Source of the DNA: Mycobacterium gordonae | GTDB taxonomy: Bacteria; Actinomycetota; Actinomycetes; Mycobacteriales; Mycobacteriaceae | Direction of reading: 5' to 3' | Length of the DNA: 57,293 bases | NCBI RefSeq assembly: GCF_002101675.1 | Contig: NZ_LQOY01000089.1 | Location: 1 to 57,293, forward strand | Part shown: positions 1-11,500 of the stretch, one piece after another | How the letters are laid out: every line of letters starts with the position of its first letter | How positions within the stretch are numbered: the first letter of the stretch is position 1 | Notes under the pieces: generated by a model | Database searches by the model: none | Seen by the model: only the letters and a program-made list of their open reading frames with translations | What the model was told of the DNA's origin: nothing | Position numbers and translations under genes: made by a program

Positions 1-3000
1 ACCCACCCCCGCGCCGGCCACATACAACTCCCCCACCACTCCCGCCGGCACCGGACGCAACCACCCGTCCAGCACGAACAACGCCGCCCCCGCCACCGGT
101 GACCCGATCGGAGCGACCCCCGATCCCGCTACCAATGGCGCACTCACCGCCGCATACACCGTGGTCTCGGTCGGACCGTATTGGTTGAGCATCACCCGCC
201 CCGGAGCCCACCGATCCACCACCTCACCCGGACAGGCCTCACCCCCGAACACCAGCGTCGTCACCGAGTCCAACCCTTGCGGCGAGGAAACCGCTAATGC
301 TGACGTGGTCTGGGTGAGCACGCTGACCTGTTCGGCGACCAGCACTCGGCGAAAGTCCTGCGGCGAGCTGGCCACCTCTTCGGGCACCACCACCAGCCGC
401 CCACCACTGAGCAGTGGACCCCATATCTCGTGGACCGAGAAGTCGAAACCATAGGAATGACACTGCGTCCACGTCCCCACCGGCGGCAGATTCGCATAGC
501 GGGCGCCCATCATTGCGGTGACGTTGTGTTGGGTGATCGCAACGCCTTTGGGGATTCCCGTGGTGCCCGAGGTATAGATCAGATAGGCGATATTGTCGGC
601 GGCCGGGGCCGGCAGGCCCGTGTGCGGGCAGGTGTCGATGCGGGGATCCTCAACATCGATGACCGTCAGGTTGTGCCCGTCCAGGCGCGACCGAAGGCTC
701 GCCGTGGTGATCGCGGCCACCGGTGCGGCGTCATCGAGCAGGAACCCGATCCGCGCCGACGGCATCCCCGCGTCGACGGGCAGGTAGGCCGCCCCGGTTT
801 TGAGCACCGCGATGATCGCCACGATCGCCTGCGCCGAACGCTCCAGCAGCAGCGCCACCACATCCCCCGGGCCCACACCGTGGTCAATCAGCAGGTGCGC
901 CACCCGGTTCGCCGCCTCGTCCAGCTCCCGATAGGTCATCGACCTACCTTCGAAGCTGACCGCCACCGCCTCGGGGGTGCGCGCTACCTGGGCGGCCAAC
1001 GCGGTCGGGATCGACACCGCCGGAGCGGGTGTGCTCAGCACCGCGCGGTGGCCCCACCCATCCAGGCAGGCGTGCTCGGGTGCGTCGAGAAGATCAATCG
1101 ACGACAACACCCGCCCGGGATCAGCGGTCATCGCCACCACCACCCGCTCTAACCGCTCCAGCAGCGCCTCAATGCTGGCCGCATCAAACACATCGGTGCG
1201 AAACTCGGCCGCCCCCCCGATTCCGGCGGGCTCGCCGGCCTCGGTGAAACGTTCGGCCAAAGAGAACGCCAGATCCATGCGCGCGGCGTGGGTATCCACG
1301 GGCAGGGGTGTGATGTCCAAACCCGTGAGGGTTTGCTCGGCGCCAGGCTGGTCAATTTGGCCGCCGAAGTTCTGCCAACCCAGCATCACCTGGATCAACG
1401 GGTGGTGGGTCAAGCTTCGGGTGGGGTTGAGCCGCTCGACGAGCACCTCAAAGGGCACGTCTTGGTGTTCGTAGGCGGCCAGGCTGCGCTGGCGCACCTG
1501 TGCCAGCAACTCGGCGACGGTGAGATCACCGGCCAGATTCACCCGCAACACCAAGGTGTTGACGAAAAATCCGACCAACTCATCAAGCGCCGGGTCGCGC
1601 CGCCCAGCGATCGGGAACCCGACCGCCACATCGTCGCTGGCGCTGAGCTTCGCCAGCAGCACGGCCAGGGCGGCCTGGACCAGCATGAAACTGGTCGCAT
1701 CGTGTTCCCGGGCCACCCGAGCCACCTGCTGCTGCAAATGCGCCGGCCATTCGACCGCCACGCTGGCGCCGCGGTAATCGGCCACCGGCGGATAAGGCCG
1801 ATCAGTAGGAAGTGTCAGCCGCTCGGGCATCCCGGCCAAGGCCTGCTCCCAGTAGGCCAGCTGCGCAGCAATCGGGCTGTGGGGATCGGCCAGATCGCCG
1901 AACTGCGCACGCTGCCACAGCGTGTAGTCGACATACTGCACCGGCAGTTCGGCCCAGCCCGGGGTCCGCCCCGCACATCGGGCGCCATAGGCGATGCTCA
2001 GATCGCGTAGCAGCGAGGTCAGTGACCACCCGTCGGCGGCGATATGGTGGGCCACGGCCACCAGCACGTGCTCCTCGTCGCCGAGGCGGAAAAGCCGCGC
2101 CTGCAAAGGGATCTCGGCGGCCAGATCGAACCGGTGACCCGCCACCGCGCCGATGGCCTCACGCAACCGGTCTACCGTCCAGCCGGCGGCATCGACGACG
2201 TCCCAGCCGAATTCGGCCCGTTCGGCGGGCACCACCAGCTGCTGCGGTGTTCCCCCGGGCGCAGGGAAGAGCGTGCGCAGGCTTTCCTGGCGGGCCACGA
2301 CATCGGCTAGCGCGACACGCAGCGCCTCGACATCCAACCGGCCGCGAAGCCGCAGCGCCGCCGCCATGTTGTACACCGGCGAGGGGCCTTGCAACTGGTC
2401 AAGAAACCACAAACGCTGCTGGGCAAACGACAACGGCACCACCGCCGGCCGCTGGGCTGGCGCCAACGGCGCCAGCCCGCCCCCGCCCTCGCCGACGCGG
2501 GCGGCCAACTGGGCCACCGTGGGCGACTCAAACACCGCGCGCACCGAAAGGCCGCCGTGAAAGCTGGTGTTGACCGCGGCGATCAGACGCATCGCCGACA
2601 GCGAATCCCCACCCAGGTCGAAAAACGAGTCATCGACCCCCACGCGCTGCACCCCCAGCACCCTGGCGTAGATGCCGGCCAGGATTTCCTCGACGGGAGC
2701 GACCGGGGCGCGGTAACGATCGGCAGCGGCGTAGTCCGGTGCCGGCAGGGCGCGGGTGTCGAGTTTGCCGTTGGCTGTCAGCGGCAGCGCAGCGAGCACC
2801 ACCAGCGCCGCCGGAACCATATGGGCCGGGAGCCGCTCGGTGAGCGCGGCGCGCAGCGCGGCCGGTTCCGCGGTCCCGGGGGCCGTCTCGGTGACATAGC
2901 CCACGAGGCGCCTATCGCCGGGGTGGTCCTCGCGGGCAACCACCACCGCGGTCTCCACCCCATCCAGCCCGGCCAGCGCCGCGCGCACCTCGCCGAGTTC

Positions 3001-5550
3001 GATGCGATACCCGCGGATCTTGACCTGCTCGTCGGCGCGCCCGACGTAGCGCAACTGCCCGTCGGCACCCCAGCACACCAAATCTCCGGTGCGGTACATG
3101 CGTGTTGCCGGCGCTCCTGGCCCGCCGAACGGACACGCCACAAACCGCGACGCCGTTAACCCCGCCCGGCCCAGGTACCCCACACCCACCCCGGCACCAG
3201 CCACATACAGTTCACCGACCACGCCGACCGGTACCGGCCGCAACCACCCGTCCAGCACAAAAAACGCCGCTCCTGAGATCGGCGAGCCGATCGGCGGCAC
3301 CCCCGAACCCGCCACCAACGGCGTACTGACCGCCGCCCACATGGTCGTCTCGGTCGGGCCGTAGGTGTTGACCATCACCCGTCCCGGTGCCCACCGATCC
3401 ACTACCTCGGCCGGGCAGAACTCAGAACCCATCACCAGCGCCGCCGGCCCCAACCCCTCAGGCCACAGCGCCCCTACCGCAGACGGGGTCTGGCTCAAGA
3501 CGCTGACCTGTTCGGCGACCAGTAAAGCGTGGAAGTCCTGCGGTGAGCGGGTCACCTTTTCGGGCACCACCACCAGGCGCCCCCCACCCAACAGCGCACC
3601 GAAGATCTCCCACACCGAGGCGTCAAACGCATAGGAATGCCACTGCGACCACGCCCCCGCCCGCTCGACGTCGACGTGCAACGACTCCAGCAACTGGGTC
3701 ACGTTGCCGTGGGTGATGGCCACCCCCTTGGGCACCCCGGTGGTGCCCGAGGTGTAGATCAGGTAGGCCACGTCCTCGGCGGCCGGGGCCGGCAGGGCCC
3801 TGTGCGGGAAGGCGTCGGTGCGAGGATCCGCGACCTCGATCACGGGCACGTCGCAACCGGCCAGCCGCTGGGCCAACCCAGCGGTGGCGATCGCGGCGAC
3901 CGGGGCGGCGTCGGCGATCATGAACCCGATCCGCGCCGCCGGCAACCCCGCATCGATCGGCAGATAAGCCGCCCGGGCCTTGAGCACCGCTGTGATCGCC
4001 ACGACCGCCTGTGCCGACCGCTCGGACAACAGCGCCACCACATCCCCTGGCCCCACACCAACGTCAACCAGCAAGTGCGCCAACCGGTTAGAGGCTTCAT
4101 CCAGCTCCCGGTAGCTCATCGAGTGGCCTTCGAAGCTCACCGCCACCGCCTCCGGGGTCCGCGCGACCTGCGCGGCAAACAGCACCGGAATCGACACCGC
4201 CGCGGGCGCGGGCACGCTCAGCACCGCCCGGTTACCCCACCCATCCAGGCGGGCGTGCTCGGGTGCGTCGAGCAGATGAATCGAGGACAGCGGCCGGCCG
4301 GGATCGGCGGTCATCGCCACCACCACCCGCTCCAACCGCTCGAGCAGCGCCTCGATGATTTCGACATCGAACACGTCGTCGTCGAATTCGGCGCGCAGGC
4401 CCAGCTCGTGGCCCGGTGCGGCCAGCACCGTCAGCGGGTAGTGGTTGTGTTCGCGAATGGTGAATCCGGAGACGGCCAATCCGCCGGGGGCCGCCAACGC
4501 GCTGGTGTCGATCGGGTAGTTCTCGTAGACGAACAAGGTGTCGAAGAGTTGTTCGTGACCGGTGGCGCGGTGGATCTCGCTCAACGCCAGGTGCTGGTGC
4601 TCGAGGGTGTCGTTGTGGGCGCACTGCAGCTGGCTCAACAGGTCGGCCGTGGTGGTGGCCGGCGTGATGGTTGCCCGCACCGGCACGGTGTTGATCAACA
4701 GTCCCACCATCGAATCCGCACCGGCCAGCTCGGCTGGCCGACCAGAGACCGTGGTGCCGAACGCGACATCGTGGTGGCCGGTCAGCGAGCACAAAAGCTG
4801 CGCGAAGGCGCCGTGCAGCACGGTGCTGACGGTGGTGTGGTGCGCGCGGGCCAGCTCGGTAACGGCACACGTGGTTTGCGCAGTCATCCGGTGCGATGCG
4901 ACGCCGCGCCGCCCCAGGCGCAACCGGCGTGGCGGACCCACCAATGTCGGAGACTCGAAGCCGGCGAACACCGCCCGCCAGGCCGCGCGAGCGCCGTCAA
5001 GGTCCCGATCGGCCAGCCAGGTCACAAAGCTGCGATATGACCCGGCCGCAGGCAACCGCTGCCCGTAATAGCTGGCGAAGATTTCGCGCAGCAGGATCGG
5101 CGTCGACCAGCCATCCATCACGATGTGGTGATTCGTCAGCACAAACCGGTGCCGATCCGGTGCGGTGCGGATCAACGCCACCCGAAACGCCGGCTGATCG
5201 GCCAGATCGCAGACCGCGGCGCGTTCGGCAGCACATACCCGCTGGACCTGCTCGTCGATATCGACGTCGGAGTCTGCGGGGTCCAGCTCGACGTAGTGCC
5301 AGGGCGCCACCGGATCGGCCGGAATGATCTGCACCGGCTTGTCGAACTTCGCGCTGAATCGCGCCGCCAGGTTCGGATGCCGGTTCACCACCGTGCGCAC
5401 CGCCTCGCACAACCGGTCCGGGTCCAACGGACCGGTCACGGCGACGTCGAACTGCACCGCATACACATCTTCGCCGGCCTGCGCGGTGCTGGTATGAAAC
5501 AGCAGCCCCTGCTGCAGGGGGGTCAACGGCAAAACGTCAGCTATCCGCAT
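1..5550 (-). CDS. Non-ribosomal peptide synthetase, C-A-PCP-C-A..., 3' end outside window
   Basis: Second enzyme of the lipopeptide assembly line; the frame is open from ATG 5550 to the window edge (1,850 codons). Visible order: condensation domain about 1-430 (opening LPLTPLQQG, active HHIVMDG near 142), adenylation domain about 430-935 (YTSGTTG, NTYGPTE, NGKLD), carrier domain with GGDSLS (Ser about 983), a second condensation domain about 1010-1460 (HHIAADG near 1170), and a second adenylation domain from about 1480 that runs off the window. The first C domain resembles the D-C-L class, as expected after the upstream epimerase. My reading of the specificity codes is D-A-W-S-V-G-T-M-W-K for A1 and D-F-H-T-V-G-Q-V-Y for A2; I cannot assign either to an amino acid. 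The start overlaps the upstream stop by 14 nt in another frame, suggesting coupled translation. Release and any further modules lie outside the window. Confidence 0.95.
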   Translation of the reverse strand, partial: MRIADVLPLTPLQQGLLFHTSTAQAGEDVYAVQFDVAVTGPLDPDRLCEAVRTVVNRHPNLAARFSAKFDKPVQIIPADPVAPWHYVELDPADSDVDIDEQVQRVCAAERAAVCDLADQPAFRVALIRTAPDRHRFVLTNHHIVMDGWSTPILLREIFASYYGQRLPAAGSYRSFVTWLADRDLDGARAAWRAVFAGFESPTLVGPPRRLRLGRRGVASHRMTAQTTCAVTELARAHHTTVSTVLHGAFAQLLCSLTGHHDVAFGTTVSGRPAELAGADSMVGLLINTVPVRATITPATTTADLLSQLQCAHNDTLEHQHLALSEIHRATGHEQLFDTLFVYENYPIDTSALAAPGGLAVSGFTIREHNHYPLTVLAAPGHELGLRAEFDDDVFDVEIIEALLERLERVVVAMTADPGRPLSSIHLLDAPEHARLDGWGNRAVLSVPAPAAVSIPVLFAAQVARTPEAVAVSFEGHSMSYRELDEASNRLAHLLVDVGVGPGDVVALLSERSAQAVVAITAVLKARAAYLPIDAGLPAARIGFMIADAAPVAAIATAGLAQRLAGCDVPVIEVADPRTDAFPHRALPAPAAEDVAYLIYTSGTTGVPKGVAITHGNVTQLLESLHVDVERAGAWSQWHSYAFDASVWEIFGALLGGGRLVVVPEKVTRSPQDFHALLVAEQVSVLSQTPSAVGALWPEGLGPAALVMGSEFCPAEVVDRWAPGRVMVNTYGPTETTMWAAVSTPLVAGSGVPPIGSPISGAAFFVLDGWLRPVPVGVVGELYVAGAGVGVGYLGRAGLTASRFVACPFGGPGAPATRMYRTGDLVCWGADGQLRYVGRADEQVKIRGYRIELGEVRAALAGLDGVETAVVVAREDHPGDRRLVGYVTETAPGTAEPAALRAALTERLPAHMVPAALVVLAALPLTANGKLDTRALPAPDYAAADRYRAPVAPVEEILAGIYARVLGVQRVGVDDSFFDLGGDSLSAMRLIAAVNTSFHGGLSVRAVFESPTVAQLAARVGEGGGGLAPLAPAQRPAVVPLSFAQQRLWFLDQLQGPSPVYNMAAALRLRGRLDVEALRVALADVVARQESLRTLFPAPGGTPQQLVVPAERAEFGWDVVDAAGWTVDRLREAIGAVAGHRFDLAAEIPLQARLFRLGDEEHVLVAVAHHIAADGWSLTSLLRDLSIAYGARCAGRTPGWAELPVQYVDYTLWQRAQFGDLADPHSPIAAQLAYWEQALAGMPERLTLPTDRPYPPVADYRGASVAVEWPAHLQQQVARVAREHDATSFMLVQAALAVLLAKLSASDDVAVGFPIAGRRDPALDELVGFFVNTLVLRVNLAGDLTVAELLAQVRQRSLAAYEHQDVPFEVLVERLNPTRSLTHHPLIQVMLGWQNFGGQIDQPGAEQTLTGLDITPLPVDTHAARMDLAFSLAERFTEAGEPAGIGGAAEFRTDVFDAASIEALLERLERVVVAMTADPGRVLSSIDLLDAPEHACLDGWGHRAVLSTPAPAVSIPTALAAQVARTPEAVAVSFEGRSMTYRELDEAANRVAHLLIDHGVGPGDVVALLLERSAQAIVAIIAVLKTGAAYLPVDAGMPSARIGFLLDDAAPVAAITTASLRSRLDGHNLTVIDVEDPRIDTCPHTGLPAPAADNIAYLIYTSGTTGIPKGVAITQHNVTAMMGARYANLPPVGTWTQCHSYGFDFSVHEIWGPLLSGGRLVVVPEEVASSPQDFRRVLVAEQVSVLTQTTSALAVSSPQGLDSVTTLVFGGEACPGEVVDRWAPGRVMLNQYGPTETTVYAAVSAPLVAGSGVAPIGSPVAGAALFVLDGWLRPVPAGVVGELYVAGAGVG

Positions 5551-8500
5551 ATTGCCGCTCGAGTTCCTGAATCTGTTGCTGGCTCAGGTCGGTGAGCGCG
5601 ACATCCGACGGCGTCAACCCACCTCCGCCACCGCGCACATGCGCGCAGATACCGGCCAGGGCCTCAAACCACAACCGGCCCAACTGGCTCACCTTGGTGT
5701 GATCAACGGCCGACGGCGCCCACGTCCAGTCGGCGTGAAGTTGCGGGCCCGTCTCGGTCTCCACGGTGGCGGCGTTGAGCTCCACGGTGTGCGCCAGCGG
5801 CGTGGGTATGTCCGAGGCCGCGCCGATCAGCGACAGGCTCTCCCAGCTGACCCGCCACAAACCGTCGGAAAGGTCGGCGGCCGCGCCCAGCCGCCCCAGA
5901 TAGTTGAACCCGACCGGCGGATCGGGCCCGGCCAGGTCAACATCGTCGTTCAGGTAGCGCAGCACGCCGTAGCTCAAGGGATCGGGCAGTGCGCGCAGCT
6001 GCTCTTTGGCGTCCTTGACTACCGCCCCCACCGCCGCGTGCCCGGCGGTCACGTGCGCCCAGCTCACCCCACCGACGGTCAACGCCACCGGGTATTTGGT
6101 GGTGAACCATCCCACCGTGCGGGACAGGTCCACATCGGGAGCCAATTCCTCGTGGCGCCCGTGACCCTCGACGTCGATGCCGATCGCCGCGCCGCCGGTG
6201 CCCCAAAACTCTGCCACCGCCAACCCGAGCGCGATCAACAAGATGTCCTGCACCCCGGCATGAAACGCCGCGGGCACCTCCCCGAGCAGCATCCGGGTGG
6301 TCTCTGCATCCAGCGACATCGACAAGTGCCCGGCAGTGGCCAGCGTATCCACCGCAGGTTGGACCGCCGGCAGCGCAGCCGGCGTCGCCGTCACCTGTCG
6401 CCAGGCCTCGGCCTGGGCCACCACGTCCGCTGTGTGTGCGTGTTCTGCTAATAGCGACGCCCACCGGGCAAACGACGTTCCCACTGCCGGCAGGGCTATC
6501 GGCTGCCCGCTGTGGTGCTGGGCCCAGGCGATGTTGAGATCCTCGAGCAGGATGTGCCACGACACCGTGTCGACGGCCAGATGGTGAATGATCAACGCCA
6601 GCTGACCGCTCTCGGGCACCCACAGCGCGCTGAGCATCACCCCGGCTGCCGGGTCCAACCGCGACTGAGCCGTTACCAGCGCCGCCTCGGACAACGCGTC
6701 CACCGCGTGGAGGCACCGGCGCGCTTGCACCGAGCCGGCCTCGGGAACCGTCAACGACCAGTCGCTGGCGCCGAGCCCGATGCCTGGCTCGACGCGAAGC
6801 CGCAACATGGCATGCCGATCCAACAAGGCCTGCAACACCACCACCACGTCGGCCTCGCTGACCCCGTCGGGAGCCTGCACCACCATCGTCTGGTTGAACT
6901 GCTCCACTGGGCCCTGCATACCGCGCAGCCAACACATGATGGGGGTCGCCACCACCGGTCCGACACCCTCGTCGACCGGGCCGACCTCGCCGTCGGCCAC
7001 CCCGGCCACCCGAGCCAGCCCCGCAACCGTCTGCTCGACGAAAACATCACGCGGCCTCAACACCAAACCGGCCATTCGAGCCCGCGCCACCACCTGCATC
7101 GACGAGATGCTGTCGCCGCCCAACTCAAAAAACGAGTCGTCGACCCCGACTCTCTGCACACCAAGCACCTGGGCGTAGATGCCGGCCAGGAGCTCCTCGA
7201 CGGAGCCGGCCGGGGCACGATACCGCTCAACACCTTGGTATTCGGGCGCCGGCAGGGCGCGGGTATCGAGTTTGCCGTTGACCGTCAGCGGCAGCGCATC
7301 CAACACCACCACCGCCGCGGGCACCATGTAGCGCGGCAGGCGCTCGGCCAGCGCGGCGCGAATGGCCGCCGGCTCCGCGGTCCCGGGGGCCGTCTCGGTG
7401 ACATAGCCCACCAGCCGCTTATCCCCCGGCCGGTCCTCACGGGCAACCACCACCGCGGTCTCCACCCCATCCAGCTCGGCCAGCGCCGCGCGGACCTCCC
7501 CGCACTCGATGCGGTAGCCGCGGATCTTGACCTGCTCATCGGCGCGCCCCGCGTAGAACAGCTGCCCGTCGGCGCCCCACCACGCCAGATCCCCGGTGCG
7601 ATACATCCGCGCTTCCGGCGACCCAGGCTCCGTGAAGGGACAGGCCACAAACCGCGACGCGGTCAAGCCGGCCCGACGCCAATAGCCGACACCCAGCCCG
7701 GCGCCGGACACATACACTTCCCCGACCACCCCCGCAGGCATGGGGCGCAACCACCCATCCAGCACAAAAATGCCCAAATGCGCCAACGGGACCCCGATCG
7801 GGCTGGCAGTGCCGTCGGCGTCGCCGGCGACGATCTCCCGGAACGAAGCGTGCACCGTCGTCTCGGTGATGCCGTACATGTTGATCAGGCGTGGCAGTCC
7901 CGGGTGGTTATGCAACCACGTGCGAAGACGCTGTGGTTGCAGTGCTTCCCCGCCAAACACCACAGCCTGCAGCTTCAGTTGCTGTCCCAGGTCGGGTGAT
8001 AGCGCTCCGCTGGTTTGCAGGGCTGTTTGCAGCGCATAGAACGCCGAGGGTGTCTGGCTCAAGACACTGACCTCTTCGGTGACCAGCAGCTCGGAAATGT
8101 CTTGCGGTGAGCGGGCCACCTCATCGGGAACCACTACCAGCCGACCGCCCTGCAGCAGCGCACCGAAGATTTCCCACACCGAGAAGTCGAAGGCATAGGA
8201 GTGCGTCTGCGTCCACACCCCCGCCGCCGGCAGCCGTGCCTGCAGTGACGCCAGCAGCTGGGTGATGTTGTGGTGGGTGATCGCTACTCCCTTCGGCACA
8301 CCGGTGGTGCCGGAGGTGTAGATGAGGTAGGCGATGTCATCAGGGGCCGGCCCCGGCAGGCTCGTATCGGGGCAGGCCCGGATGCGGGGGTCCGCGACGT
8401 CGATCACGGCCAGGCGGCAGCCGTCTAGCCGTGAGCACAACCCGCCGGTGGAGAGCGCGACGAGCGGCGCGGCATCGGTGAGCATGAACTCGATTCGGGC

Positions 8501-11500
8501 GTCGGGCAGGCTCGGGTCGATCGGTAGGTAGGCCGCCCCGGTTTTGAGCACCGCCAGAATCGCCACGATCGCCGGCGCGGAGCGCTCCAACAGCAGCCCC
8601 ACATACTGCCCCGGGCCAGCGCCGTGATCGGCCAACAGGTGCGCCAGACGGTTGGCCGCCTGCTCCACCTCGCGGTAGCTCATCGACCGACCCTCGAAGG
8701 TCACCGCGACCGCATCCGGGGTCCTCGCCACCTGCGCGGTAAACAACGCCGGAACCGATACCAACGGCGTCGGGGCCCGCCCCGCCAACACCGCCCGGTT
8801 ACCCCACCCATCCAGACGAGCGTGCTCGGGCGCGTCCAGCACATCGATCGACGACAGCCGCCGGCTCGGGTCGGCGGTCATCGCCATCACCAGACTTTCC
8901 AACCGCCTGGCTAAATCGGCGACCCCGAAAACCGACAATGGCCCGTGGCCTTCGGTGCTGAAAAAAAGCCGGCCGCCGGCCCTGGCGAAGACAAAGTTGA
9001 AACGTCCCGAAACGGCACGGCTACTGTACGCCGTCGATACCGTGGCATTGTGAAAAGGCGCAGGGGTCGTAAACGGAATGAAATTAACCCACGCTCGGTT
9101 ATGTGCCTGCGTGGTAGCGCGAAGACCGGCCCCTCCTTCCAAGGCGTGCACCGGAAACCTCTGATGCCGTATCGCTTCTCGTACCCGTTGATCAACATGC
9201 TCCCAGAAACCGGCAACGCTCGATTCCGGCGATGCCTGCAACACCAGCGGTACCCAGCCCGCCACCATTCCGGCGAACGTATGTGATTCCGGACTTACCC
9301 GCCTGCTGACCGGAAAGTCGATCACTATCTCCGACCCGGTCGCGTACCACCGCTGAACCAACAGCGCGCACGCCGCGGTGATGAGCGACTGCTGACTGAG
9401 GCCCGACGCGCCAGATACCTCTCGGATCCTCGCCACGACGACCGGATCGAGTTGCACCGGCAAAGCAGCTGCCCACACCTGCCGGGTGGAAGTCGGTGGC
9501 AACACAGATTGCGACGTGTTCTCCCGGGGCAGGTTTTCAGTCCAGTAATCCCGATCCTGCAGGTAGTCGTCGGACGCCTCATAGTCGTGTTCGCACTCGA
9601 CCATGTCCTGCAACGAACCAAAAGGCGTGGGCGGGATAGCTGCGCCGCGAACCACAGCGGAATAGACGGTTGCGATCCGATCGATAAGAAGCCCCATGCT
9701 ATATCCGTCCATCACCATGTGATGGCCGCATAGAAACAGATAGAATTCGTCGACCCGGGTCCGCATGAATGCGAATTTGAATAATGGGCCCGTGAGCGGC
9801 ATTGGTGTCTCTTGTATTTCCGCTGCGATGCGATGGGCTTCCTGCACCGGATGCTGTTCGTGGCGGAGGTCGTGGAATTCCGTCTCGACGGTCGGGTAAT
9901 CCATTACCTGCTGAACAATGCGACTCTGGTCCTGGAGGACAGCGACCCGCATGGGTTCGGCATCCTGCATGGCGCGCCGGATCGCCACGTTGAGCGCTTC
10001 GGCGTCGACCATGCCTTCGATGACCACGAACAGGCCGGCCTGCCACTCCGCAACCATGGTGCTCGTCTCGTGAGCAAACCAGACATCGAGCTGCGGCCGG
10101 GTCAGCGGGAAACGTCTACCCGTGGCCCCGGCGGTCTCGCTTGGTTGGTACGCGGGTCGTGCCGCTGCGGCCGTGAGCAACTCGGTGAGATACGCAGCCA
10201 GCCCGGCTGGAGTCGCCTGGTCCAGGACCGAGGTGACCGGCAGCGTCAGCCCGGTTTGCGCCGACAAGCTGTTGCGCAGTTCTAGGGCGGTCAACGAATC
10301 GATACCGAGGTCTTTGAACGGCCGGTCGGGATCGAGGGCATCCGGGTCGGGGTAGGCCAACACAGTGGCGCTGGTGTGGGTGACCAGGGCGGTCAACGTG
10401 GCGTGTTGTTGTTCGGGCGTCAAACCGGCCAGCCGGGCGGTCAGGTTGTCGGGTCCGGCGCTGGCGGCGTGGCGAAGGGCGGTCGTCAAGGCGGACATGA
10501 TCGCGGGCAACGCATTGGTGCGTGCTAGCCGGGCCAACGCCGGCGCGCTGATCGGGGCCGTGATCAGGGCGGGCTGCCGGCAGTTCAGCGCGGCATCGAA
10601 GAGTGCCAGGCCATCGCTGGTGCTGATCGGGGTCATACCGGTACGGGCGAAGCGGGCCCGCTCGATCGAGCCCACCTCCGCCGTCATCGTCGAGGCGGTC
10701 TCCCAGTAGCCCCAGGCCAAGCTGGTGGCCGGGAGCTGATGGTGGTTACGCAGCTGCGCCAGCGCGTCCAGGAAAGCGTTAGCGGCGGCGTAATTGGCTT
10801 GACCGGGCCCCCCCAGAACTCCCGCAACCGAGGAGAACACGATGAACGCATCGAGGTCCAGCTCGGCGGTAAGGCGGTGCAGATGCCAGGCGCTGTCAGC
10901 TTTGGCGGCCAACACCGCGTCCAGTTGCGCACCCGTCATGTCGCTGACCAGGGCGTCATCAAGCCGCGCGGCGGTGTGGATGACCGCACGCAGTGGATGC
11001 TCGGCCGGGATAGCCGCCCGCAACGCGCTGACCTCGGCGGGATCGGTCACATCACAGGCAGCGATGCCGACCTGGGCGCCCAGCCGGATCAGCCGCTCCC
11101 GCAGTTCCCCCGCACCCGGCGCCGCCGGCCCGCGCCGTGAGACCAACAGCAGATGACGCACGCCGTACCGGGTGATCAGATGCTCGGCGAAAATCCCGCC
11201 CAACATCCCGGTGCCCCCGGTGACCAGCACCGTGCCTTCGGGGTCGAACACCGTCGGCGGAGCCGGCGACGCCGAGGTGCGGACCACGCGGGGAACATGG
11301 GCCACGCCACGGCGCACGGCCAACTGGGATTCACCATCCAAGCGCTGCGACAAAACCGCCGACAAGACCTCGCCGGAGGCAGGACTGTCGTCGATGTCGA
11401 CCAGGGTGATACGGCCCGGATGCTCGTTTTGGGCGCTATGGACCAACGCCCACAGCGCGGCATGAGTCAGATCCGGCGCTTCGTCATCGACGCCGACCTG

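Noticed and set aside
430..5595. Long open frames on the plus strand opposite the NRPS gene
   Set aside because: Their translations are Arg/His/Gln-rich shadows of the minus-strand synthetase, a usual effect of high GC, with no recognisable domain.
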